This document shows positions 43,159-49,987 of a DNA stretch of 64,000 nt, in pieces; positions within the stretch are counted from its first letter, which is position 1, and every line of letters begins with the position of its first letter. Made by a program: the position numbers and the translations under genes. This stretch comes from Meiothermus sp. (lineage in GTDB: Bacteria > Deinococcota > Deinococci > Deinococcales > Thermaceae): the NCBI RefSeq assembly GCF_026004055.1, contig NZ_BPIJ01000002.1, forward strand, positions 1,803 to 65,802, written 5' to 3'. The notes under the pieces were generated by a model that was not told the DNA's origin, did not search any database, and saw only the letters and a list, made by a program, of their open reading frames with translations.

Positions 43159-45117
43159 TCACTTCCTCGCCTCCACTCGCCCCTTCATCTCCTCAATCAA
43201 GGCCGCTATCCCCAGCGTGCGCTGTTCCTTCACGTGCCGCTCGCGCACATTCACCGCACCGGCCTCGAGCTCCTTGTCGCCCACTACCAAAATAAGCGGG
43301 ATTTTCTGCAGCTCGGCATCGCGGATTTTGGCGTTCATGCGCTCGGGGCGGCTGTCTATCTCCACCCGCAGCTTGTTTTTACGCATCTGAGCGGCCACCT
43401 GCTGGGCGTACTCCAGGTGCCGATCCGCAATGGGCACAATCACGGCCTGGATGGGGGAAAGCCACAGGGGGAAGTCGCCGGCGGTGTGCTCGAGGTAGAA
43501 CGCAAAAAAGCGGTCGAAGCTGCCCATGACGGCGCGGTGGATGCAGACCGGGGTTTCCTTCTCGCCTTTTTCGTTGGTGAACTCCAAGCCAAACCGCTCG
43601 GGCACGATAAAGTCGAGCTGGTTGGTGGCGATGGTGTCCTCCTTGCCCAGCACGCTGCGAATCTGCACGTCCAGCTTGGGGCCGTAGAAGGTGGCCTCGC
43701 CGATGCCCTCCACGTATTTGGCGCCGGTTTGCTCGAGGGCTGCCCGGATGGCCGCAATCGAGTCGCGCCAGTTGTCGTTTTCTTCGCCAAACTTTTCGGG
43801 GTTGTGCTCAAAGTCGGGGAGTGAGAGGCGGAACCAGTAGTCCGTGATGCCAAAATCCTGGTACACCTCGTCAATAAGCTGGATAACCTTGATGAATTCC
43901 TCGGTAACCTGGGCCCTCGAGCAGTAAATGTGGGCGTCGTTCTGGGTGAAGCCCCGCGCCCGCGTGAGGCCCGTAAGGGTGCCCGAGAGCTCGAAGCGGT
44001 AGACCGTGCCAAATTCGGCCAGCCGCAGGGGCAGGTCGCGGTAGCTCTTGGGCCGCGCCTTGTAGATCATGTGGTGGTGCGGGCAGTTCATGGGCTTGAG
44101 GTAGTACTCCTCGCCCTCGATCTCGATGGGGGCGTACATGTCATCTTTGTAATAGGGCAGGTGGCCCGAGGTGTAGTAAAGCCTGGCATTGGCAATATGG
44201 GGCGTATAGACGTAGTGGTAGCCGTGCTCCTGCTCTTTGTGGTACATGTAGTCTTCCATCTGCCGACGGATAAAAGCGCCCCGGGGCAGCCACAGCGGCA
44301 AACCCTTGCCCACCTCCTCGGATATGGTGAAAAGGTCGAGCTCGGCCCCCAGTTTGCGGTGGTCACGGCGCTTGGCCTCCTCCTGCTGCCAGAGGTAGTG
44401 CTCGAGCTCTTCCTTGGTGCGGAAGGCAATGCCGTAGATGCGCTGGAGCATGGGGCGGCTCGAGTCGCCCCGCCAGTAGGCCCCGGCAATGCCGGTTAGC
44501 TTAAAGTAGGGAGGAATGCGGCCCGTGCTGGGTACGTGGGGCCCCCGGCACAGGTCGGTAAAGCCAAACTGCTCGTCGCCCTGCTTGTAAAAGCTCAGCT
44601 CCTCGTGCTCGGGCAGGTCTTGAATCAGCTCGGTCTTGTAGGGGTCAATACCGGCGTAGCGTTTCAGGGCCTCCTCGCGTGGCAGCACAAAGCGCTCCAG
44701 GGGCAGGTTGGCCGCTACAATCCGGCGCATCTTCTCTTCAATTAAGGGCAGGTCTTCTTCGCGAATGGGCTCGGGGGCGTCGATGTCGTAGTAGAAGCCA
44801 TTCTCGATCACCGGGCCAATGGCCAGCTTCACATCCTCGGGTTTGAATCCACGCTCGAGATATAGTTCGCGCACCGCTTGGGCCAGCACGTGAGCCAGGG
44901 TATGGCGGAAAAGCTGCACATACTCGGGGTCTTTCTCGGTCAAAATGCGGATTTCGGCCCCATCGGGTAGGGGCTTGAGCAGGTCGTAAAGCTCTCCATT
45001 GACAATAGCCCCAATGGCCGCTTTGGCCAACCCAGGGCCAATGGCTTTGGCCGCATCGGCGGCGGTGGCACCGGGGGGTAGCTCCAGGTTTCGTCCGTCG
45101 GGAAGCACTGCGGTCAT
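43159..45117 (-). CDS. thrS: Threonine--tRNA ligase
   Basis: 652 residues. N-terminal TGS-like domain (MTAVLPDGRNLELPPGATA), editing domain with HTLAHVLAQAV, class II catalytic core (ELDLFTISEEVGKGLPLWLPRGAFIRRQMEDY; the zinc-site segment LKPMNCPHHHMIYK; FELSGTLTGLTRARGFTQNDAHIYC), and the anticodon-binding domain (VIVPIADRHLEYAQQVAAQM, MNAKIRDAELQKIPLILVVGDKE). GAGGTAAAT precedes the ATG. It is transcribed from its own promoter through an attenuator-like leader. Confidence 0.97.
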   Translation of the reverse strand: MTAVLPDGRNLELPPGATAADAAKAIGPGLAKAAIGAIVNGELYDLLKPLPDGAEIRILTEKDPEYVQLFRHTLAHVLAQAVRELYLERGFKPEDVKLAIGPVIENGFYYDIDAPEPIREEDLPLIEEKMRRIVAANLPLERFVLPREEALKRYAGIDPYKTELIQDLPEHEELSFYKQGDEQFGFTDLCRGPHVPSTGRIPPYFKLTGIAGAYWRGDSSRPMLQRIYGIAFRTKEELEHYLWQQEEAKRRDHRKLGAELDLFTISEEVGKGLPLWLPRGAFIRRQMEDYMYHKEQEHGYHYVYTPHIANARLYYTSGHLPYYKDDMYAPIEIEGEEYYLKPMNCPHHHMIYKARPKSYRDLPLRLAEFGTVYRFELSGTLTGLTRARGFTQNDAHIYCSRAQVTEEFIKVIQLIDEVYQDFGITDYWFRLSLPDFEHNPEKFGEENDNWRDSIAAIRAALEQTGAKYVEGIGEATFYGPKLDVQIRSVLGKEDTIATNQLDFIVPERFGLEFTNEKGEKETPVCIHRAVMGSFDRFFAFYLEHTAGDFPLWLSPIQAVIVPIADRHLEYAQQVAAQMRKNKLRVEIDSRPERMNAKIRDAELQKIPLILVVGDKELEAGAVNVRERHVKEQRTLGIAALIEEMKGRVEARK

Positions 45118-45226
45118 ATTTACCTCAAAAAAAACCCCGGCCCTTCCACTAGGAGCCGGGAGAACCTCTATTGCCTTAGGCTAGAAGTTCCCCCCAGGTC
45201 TAGTAGTCAGCCGAGACCTCATTCCG
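45118..45226 (-). promoter_or_regulatory. thrS leader with terminator/antiterminator
   Basis: On the minus strand: hairpin AGGTCT / AGACCT (45196-45219), then GGGGGAAC / GTTCTCCC (45158-45194), then the terminator CCCGGC / GCCGGG (45136-45160) followed by eight T at 45127-45134, just before the ribosome binding site. The second hairpin's 3' arm shares three bases with the terminator's 5' arm, so the two cannot form together. No T-box sequence is present. Confidence 0.65.
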
Positions 45227-45232
45227 ACTAGA

Positions 45233-45261
45233 AGTGTACGTCTGCACCAAGCGTGCGTCAA
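45233..45261 (-). promoter_or_regulatory. Promoter of thrS
   Basis: On the minus strand TTGACG, a 17-base spacer and TACACT. Confidence 0.75.
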
Positions 45262-45478
45262 ATCGTGCCTGCGCAGCCTGTAGCAGTCTGGTAAGTAATC
45301 GATATACCTCCAGTGAACTCACAGCAATCTTAATAATCCACGCCCTCACCTCAATATTATACTTGGTAAAAGATTTTATATTCCCACCCCCAAAAACGCC
45401 TAATAAATCGGCCTTTTTTAGCGCTGCCGATTTATTTATACCAAGTAAAAACTATGCGCTCTTTTTTAGATACACATA

Positions 45479-45506
45479 CTTGACATTTTGTCAAGAGGTT
45501 TACAAC
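45479..45506 (+). promoter_or_regulatory. Promoter-like site with palindrome
   Basis: TTGACA (45480-45485) lies inside the inverted repeat CTTGACA / TGTCAAG; TACAAC follows after 15 bases. The -10 spacing is short, so activity is uncertain. Confidence 0.35.
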
Positions 45507-45546
45507 CGTTATTTCTTTGAATATCGTTACGTGCAGGAGGAAGGCC

Positions 45547-45579
45547 ATGAAAAGAGCAGGCGGTATCTGGGCCGACTAA
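45547..45579 (+). CDS. Possible 10-residue peptide or small RNA
   Basis: ATG 45547 has a perfect AGGAGG six bases upstream, and encodes MKRAGGIWAD then TAA. A terminator follows 33 bases later. The arrangement copies that of the 29-residue gene at 1.7 kb (strong ribosome site, tiny frame, own terminator). It may be a leader-type peptide or simply a small RNA with a chance frame. Confidence 0.35.
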   Translation: MKRAGGIWAD

Positions 45580-45611
45580 TTTCAAATACCGGCGATTGGC
45601 TAACCAGTTTC

Positions 45612-45637
45612 GCAGGGGTGTTACATCCCTGCGTTTT
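45612..45637 (+). terminator. Rho-independent terminator
   Basis: GCAGGG / CCCTGC stem with a 9-base loop, followed by GTTTTT. Confidence 0.8.
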
Positions 45638-45780
45638 TCGTTACTTAAACAAACCTTGCTTGCCTGGCCCTATGCAGGAAACAACTCCCGCAAACTCGCA
45701 AACAGATCGGATTGCCAGAACACTCGCCCCAAAAACAGGCCTATGTGGCTATTCTGGAGTAACCGATTCTACTTTTTCCG

Positions 45781-45949
45781 TCATTGCGAGCATCCGCAGG
45801 ATGCGAAGCAATCCAGATAGCCTTGTGTAGGCTGGCCGGGGCAGAGATTCTGGATTGCTTCGTCGGCCGGGGCCTCCTCGCAATGACAAGGTGCTCACGT
45901 TTGGATTTGTCAGGGCAAAGTGACGTAAACCGGATTATCAGACCACTAA
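45781..45949 (+). repeat. Repeat D with the GTCATTGCGAG palindrome
   Basis: The inner part is TCATTGCGAG..GAAGCAATCCAGA..TCTGGATTGCTTC..CTCGCAATGAC, a palindromic unit widely dispersed in bacteria. A flank (TTTGGATTTGTCAGGGCAAAGTGACG) follows, and the right end ATCAGACCACT resembles the terminus of B, which starts at once. The second copy is at 60.6 kb. The sequence similarity to that copy begins a little before 45781 (ACTTTTTCCG). Confidence 0.7.
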
Positions 45950-45950
45950 G

Positions 45951-46288
45951 TGGTCTGGTAACTAAATTTCCGAAGTTATGTACCGCACCCCGAATACATC
46001 GTTGTAGAGATTCCATCCCACTTCGGCCCCCGAGATGGCCTAAAAACGCCCTCCCTACCGCGTAGGGAGGGTGGGGGAGGGTATCAGGCAAGGCCCCCAA
46101 TCCGCTGCGTGAAGGGCCAGGTCAGCCACCCCACCTGGCCTCCCCTACGCAGTAGGGGAGGGAAGGGGCGAAGCGGGGTGGGGTGCTTTTTGCATGACCG
46201 TACAGGCAAGACACCGAAGGCCCAGGTTTACGAGACACGGCGCGTTCTGAAGGCTAAACCCCATACTGCGTATTTTGTTACCAGACCA
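45951..46288 (-). mobile_element. Repeat B
   Basis: Reverse copy, from GTGGTCTGGTAAC to GTTACCAGACCA. The flanks are TAA at left and TTA at right, so no matching duplication. Confidence 0.85.
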
Positions 46289-46291
46289 TTA

Positions 46292-46327
46292 GTCCCCGAT
46301 GGCTCGATATTTGTAAAGAGTGCTCTA
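46292..46327 (+). repeat. Right end of repeat A
   Basis: Only GTCCCCGATGGCTCGATA to AAGAGTGCTCT remains, directly after B, as if a composite had lost the rest of A. Confidence 0.75.
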
Positions 46328-46484
46328 AAGTGGCAAAAGCTTACCAGACCACTATCCCTCGCTGGCATAGCTATGTCGGTCGCATCAGGCTAAAAGCCCC
46401 TGGGCACAATCTGCATAAAATCCCGGTAAGACCTTCAAAGCAAGGGATTGCGTTGGCCAGATGATTGATTGTACTAAGTTTAGC

Positions 46485-46514
46485 TTTTCAATAAAGGATT
46501 GATAAAGGTATTAT
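46485..46514 (+). promoter_or_regulatory. Promoter of the MFS gene
   Basis: TTTTCA, an 18-base spacer and TATTAT, ending ten bases before ATG 46525. No ribosome binding site, so the leader is nearly absent. The stretch 46328-46484 holds nothing I can support. Confidence 0.5.
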
Positions 46515-46524
46515 TGGACCACAT

Positions 46525-47724
46525 ATGTGGAAAGCATTACAACATCCCAGATTTCTCTGGCTCTTCCTGTCCAGCCTGGTCTCGCTGATAGGAAGCAAGG
46601 TTCACCGCATCGCTTTGCTTTTTGTGGCCTACCAGGAAACCCAGAATGCGGTCTGGGTCTCTCTAATTTTGGGAGCCCAGTTTTTTGCCAGCGCGGTGTT
46701 CGGGCCGCTCTTAGGGCCCCTGGCCGACCGTTACGACCGCCGCACGCTGATGGTTATCTCCAACCTGGTCAGGGCCCTCCTGGTCGCCTGCATACCGCTT
46801 TTTGCCATGGGCTCAATGCCTCTCTTAATGGCGATTGCGTTTCTGATGTCCATTTTTGAGGCCATACATTACTCGGCCAGCAACAGCGCCATTCCCGATC
46901 TGGTGCCCGAGTCGGGCTTGGACAGCGCCAACGGCCTGATGATTTTTGTCGGGCGCTTCGCTGATGTGGCTTTTGTAGCCCTAGCAGGGGTGCTGGTTGC
47001 GAGCGTGGGGCCGGCCCCAGCCTTTTGGATTGACGCAGCCACTTATCTGATTGCCGCCGGACTGCTGAGCCTACTGCCCGTTCTGCCCGGCAAAGCCAGC
47101 AAAGGCAACTATTTTGCCGCCGTAGCTGAGGGGGTGCGCCCTCTATGGGAAAACCCAGTCCTCAGCCGAACCATTGGAACGCTGGCCCTGGCTGCCGCTT
47201 TTGGCTCGGTGGAGTCTGCCCTGGGGATCGTGTATGCAGTAGGGGCGCTCAAAATCGGGGTACAGGGCTTTGGGGTGCTCGAGGGCCTGATGGCCGGGGG
47301 CGCCATCGCGGGACTATGGGTGACCATGCCCCTGATCCAACGTCTGTCTCGCGAGACGGTGTTCTTGTTGGGGCTGGGGACTTGGGGACTCTTTTTTGCC
47401 TCCATCGGCCTATTTCCCAATCCACTCTGGGCCGGGGTGGCCATGGTAGCGATGGGACTCCTGAACACGATGTTCATTGTTCCGGCTCGCTCCATCATTC
47501 AACTGGCAGCGCCTGCCGAGCTCCGGGGCCGCATCATGGCCGCTTTCGGGGCTACCATGCAAAGCGCAGTTCTAGTAGGTACCCTTCTGGCCGGGCTCCT
47601 GGAGCCCCGCCTGGGGGTACTGACGGTATTGGTTTTGTGTGGCACTGTGGTATTTTTGGCAGTTTTGGTGGTGTTCTTACGGGGCGGTATCCCCCGCCCG
47701 CTGAATGAGGTTAAGCCGGGGTGA
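46525..47724 (+). CDS. Major facilitator superfamily transporter
   Basis: 399 residues with about twelve hydrophobic helices. The loop between helices 2 and 3 reads GPLADRYDRRTLM (MFS motif A). The N-terminal half (SAVFGPLLGPLADRYDRRTLMVISNLVRALLVA, HYSASNSAIPDLVP) resembles the enterobactin-exporter-like group. The substrate cannot be read. Single gene; the next gene begins 54 bases later with its own ribosome site. Confidence 0.85.
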   Translation: MWKALQHPRFLWLFLSSLVSLIGSKVHRIALLFVAYQETQNAVWVSLILGAQFFASAVFGPLLGPLADRYDRRTLMVISNLVRALLVACIPLFAMGSMPLLMAIAFLMSIFEAIHYSASNSAIPDLVPESGLDSANGLMIFVGRFADVAFVALAGVLVASVGPAPAFWIDAATYLIAAGLLSLLPVLPGKASKGNYFAAVAEGVRPLWENPVLSRTIGTLALAAAFGSVESALGIVYAVGALKIGVQGFGVLEGLMAGGAIAGLWVTMPLIQRLSRETVFLLGLGTWGLFFASIGLFPNPLWAGVAMVAMGLLNTMFIVPARSIIQLAAPAELRGRIMAAFGATMQSAVLVGTLLAGLLEPRLGVLTVLVLCGTVVFLAVLVVFLRGGIPRPLNEVKPG

Positions 47725-47778
47725 TAGCACAGGGCGGCTCTCGGTGCCATAATGGTGCATGTTGCAGTGGAGGCACCA

Positions 47779-48093
47779 ATGAACATCCAGAAAATCATGA
47801 AAGAGGCCCAAAAGGCCCAGAAGAAAGCTGCCGAAGTTCAAGAAAGGCTGGGCACCATGACGGTAGTGGGCAGCGCCAGCGGGGGCCTGGTTGAGGTCAC
47901 ATCCAACGGCCACGGGCAAATTATGGGGGTCAAGCTCAAACCCGAAGCCGTGGACAAAGACGACCTCGAGGCCCTGGAAGACCTGCTGTTGGTCGCCATC
48001 CAGGATGCCCAAAAGAAGGCCCACGACCTCTCGGAAAAAGAGATGAGCCGCGAACTGGGTGGCATCGGCAACATGCTGGGGGGAATGTTCTAA
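47779..48093 (+). CDS. ebfC: YbaB/EbfC nucleoid-associated protein
   Basis: 104 residues from ATG 47779, which follows GTGGAGG. MNIQKIMKEAQKAQKKAAEVQERL is the start of the family, followed by VTSNGHGQIMGVKLKPEAVDKDDLEALEDLLLVAIQDAQKKA. The dimer binds DNA and, beside recR as here, is thought to support replication or recombination. The tail GGIGNMLGGMF is typical. Confidence 0.93.
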   Translation: MNIQKIMKEAQKAQKKAAEVQERLGTMTVVGSASGGLVEVTSNGHGQIMGVKLKPEAVDKDDLEALEDLLLVAIQDAQKKAHDLSEKEMSRELGGIGNMLGGMF

Positions 48094-48156
48094 GCCAGAT
48101 GCCAAAGGCCGAAAGCCTACTGCTTTTGGCTTTGAACCTCCAGCTTTAGGCCACCT

Positions 48157-48744
48157 ATGCGCTACCCTGAGCGGCTCCTGAAACTTGTCCGGGCCCTGGC
48201 CGGCTTGCCGGGGGTAGGCCCCAAAAGCGCCCAGAAGCTAGGGCTGTTTCTGGTGCAAAACCCCGACATTGCCGCAGAGCTGTTGGGCAGCCTGGAAGCA
48301 GCACAGGCCCTGCACCCTTGCCCCGTATGCGGTAACCTAGCCGAAGACGCTTTGTGCCCCATCTGCGCCGACCCCGAACGGGACAAAACCGTGATTTGCG
48401 TGGTCGAGACCATCTCCGACCTGATGGCCATCGAGCGCAGCGGCGAGTACAACGGCCTGTACCACGTGCTGGGCGGCGCCCTCAACCCCCTGGAGGGGAT
48501 CGGGCCCGAGCAACTTAATCTGGAAAAGCTCTTTGCCCGCCTGGAGGGTGTGGCGGAGGTCATACTGGCTACCGGCATGACCGTCGAGGGTGAGGCCACC
48601 GCCGGCTACCTGGCCGAACGCCTAAGTCAGTTATCCATACGCTCGACCCGGCTGGCCTATGGCTTGCCGGTGGGAGGGAGCCTCGAGTACGCCGACGAAG
48701 TAACCCTGGCCAGGGCGCTGGAAAACCGCCGAGGCTATCTGTAG
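48157..48744 (+). CDS. recR: Recombination protein RecR
   Basis: 195 residues. Helix-hairpin-helix LAGLPGVGPKSAQKLGLFL, zinc finger CPVCGNLAEDALCPIC, Toprim domain with VVETISDLMAIERSGEYNG and ILATGMTVEGEATAGYLAE, and the Walker-B-like C-terminal part. Works with RecF/RecO to load RecA on gaps. Downstream of ebfC, the usual bacterial order. No clear ribosome binding site before ATG 48157. Confidence 0.96.
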   Translation: MRYPERLLKLVRALAGLPGVGPKSAQKLGLFLVQNPDIAAELLGSLEAAQALHPCPVCGNLAEDALCPICADPERDKTVICVVETISDLMAIERSGEYNGLYHVLGGALNPLEGIGPEQLNLEKLFARLEGVAEVILATGMTVEGEATAGYLAERLSQLSIRSTRLAYGLPVGGSLEYADEVTLARALENRRGYL

Positions 48745-48851
48745 ACTGTGCATCGCCATGTAACGCCCAGGTGTGCAATTGAGCCGAACCCCTGCGGGGG
48801 GCTGTGCTAGGCTAAAACCCGTATGGATTGGGACGATTGGAGGGGTAGCGC

Positions 48852-49184
48852 ATGAAAATGCTCGAGACCCTGGTACCGCTGGGCGTGCGCCAGGCCATCC
48901 TAACCAGCCAAGATGGGCTGGTGATCGAGAGCATTGGGAAACAAACCCCGGAGCCCGAGCTGCTGGCTGCCGAGCTGGCCACCCTCGCCAGGGCCAGCCG
49001 CACCCTGGCCAAGAGCCTGGGCGGCGAGCTGCGGCGCTTTACCCTTGCAACCGAGCAGCGGGAGGTGCTGGTGGTGGCCTTTGGAGGTTACTTCCTGGCC
49101 GCCGTAATCGAGAAAGGCGCCGATCGCAAGAGCATCGGCAACGAGCTTTCGCGTCTAGCCTTGCGCTTGGCGCAAACAATCTAG
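48852..49184 (+). CDS. Roadblock/LC7 domain protein 1
   Basis: 110 residues; GGAGGGG lies six bases before ATG. The single domain is of the roadblock/LC7 (MglB-like) type: AILTSQDGLVIESIG for the first strand pair, ELLAAELATLARASRTLAKSL for the helix and REVLVVAFGGYFLAAVIEKGA for the later strands. Such proteins act as partners or GAPs of small Ras-like GTPases (MglA). A GTPase gene is not in this window. First of three coupled genes. Confidence 0.8.
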   Translation: MKMLETLVPLGVRQAILTSQDGLVIESIGKQTPEPELLAAELATLARASRTLAKSLGGELRRFTLATEQREVLVVAFGGYFLAAVIEKGADRKSIGNELSRLALRLAQTI

Positions 49185-49194
49185 GGGTTAATCT

Positions 49195-49548
49195 ATGCTT
49201 CAAGAAGTGCTTGGCGAGTTGCAGGTCACCAATGGGGTGCTGGCCTCGGCGCTGGTGGCCGAGGATGGTTTTGTGGTCGAAAGCTTACGCGCCGAACAGG
49301 CCCCCGATCTGGATTTTCTGGGGGGTGCTGCCTCTACCGCGCTGGCTTCTGCTCGAGCTTTATCTCAAGAGCTCAATCGCGGCGAGGTGGAGGAGGTCAT
49401 GGTAGAGTACCCCGAGGGGCCAGTGCTGCTGGTTCCGCTCGAGGGTGGATACCTGCTGGTGGTGCTGATGGATTCCATGCAAAGCCTGGGCCGGGTGCGC
49501 TTCCAGCTCAAAAAGAGTGTCCCACGCCTCCAGGAGGCTTTATCGTGA
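49195..49548 (+). CDS. Roadblock/LC7 domain protein 2
   Basis: 117 residues with the same fold pattern (SALVAEDGFVVESLR, FLGGAASTALASARALSQEL, GPVLLVPLEGGYLLVVLMD) but little identity to its neighbour, so the two may form a heterodimer. A basic C-terminal helix (RFQLKKSVPRLQEAL) is added. Ten bases after the first gene; its stop overlaps the GTG of the next (GTGA). Confidence 0.78.
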   Translation: MLQEVLGELQVTNGVLASALVAEDGFVVESLRAEQAPDLDFLGGAASTALASARALSQELNRGEVEEVMVEYPEGPVLLVPLEGGYLLVVLMDSMQSLGRVRFQLKKSVPRLQEALS

Positions 49549-49838
49549 GTGACGTTTCACAAGTACCCGAACTACGCGTAGACATCGACCGCGAAACCGC
49601 TCTTGGCAAGTATGCCAATTTTGCCATCTTTTCCCACCAAAAAAACGAGTTCTATCTCGACTTTGCCCTGATGCAACCCGGCGGACAACCCAACCAGGTG
49701 GTGGCCGTGGTCACCAGCCGGGTAATTACCAGCCCCCAGCACGCCAAGGCGCTGCTACGCAGCCTGGCCGAGAACATCCAGCGCTACGAGGAGACCTACG
49801 GGGTCATCCCCGAGGCGTTGGACACAAGCAAGGCTTGA
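49545..49838 (+). CDS. DUF3467 domain protein
   Basis: 97 residues. The stretch LGKYANFAIFSHQKNEFYLDFALMQPG and then SRVITSPQHAKALLRSLAENIQRYEETYGVIP matches the small DUF3467 domain, of unknown function. The translational overlap with the second roadblock gene suggests a shared complex. A truncated repeat A begins right after its TGA. Confidence 0.82.
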   Translation: MSDVSQVPELRVDIDRETALGKYANFAIFSHQKNEFYLDFALMQPGGQPNQVVAVVTSRVITSPQHAKALLRSLAENIQRYEETYGVIPEALDTSKA

Positions 49839-49987
49839 ACGAGACTGCGTCTGGTTCCAGATGCATATTACGCACCCAAGCGTGGGCCCAGTCCACGCTT
49901 GGGTTTCGAGTTTCCCGGCGGCCACTGTTCTGTCCAGGACAAAAGATTCTTGTCCCCGATGGCTCGATATTTGTGAAGAGCGCTCTA
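49839..49987 (+). mobile_element. Repeat A, left end missing, no nested elements
   Basis: It starts at ACGAGACTGCGTCTGG directly after the DUF3467 stop, has hairpins GCGTCTGG / CCAGATGC and AAGCGTGG / CCACGCTT, and reads AAAAGATTCTTGTCCCCGATGG, the uninterrupted form of the nesting point. The right end GTGAAGAGCGCTC abuts the TAG of the convergent peptidase gene. Confidence 0.8.

Larger units (their letters stand above)
45262..45780 (+). other. AT-rich intergenic region
   Basis: Apart from the tiny ORF and its signals listed separately, no gene is supported. AATAAATCGGC and GCCGATTTATT (about 45402-45437) form an inverted repeat, and TATACTTGGTA / TATACCAAGTA occur 80 bases apart in near-inverted form. 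Base composition is clearly lower in GC than the rest of the window. Confidence 0.5.

Noticed and set aside
45118-45226. T-box riboswitch before thrS
   Set aside because: No T-box consensus (a GGTGGnACCGCG-like element) is present. Only a terminator and competing hairpins are supported.
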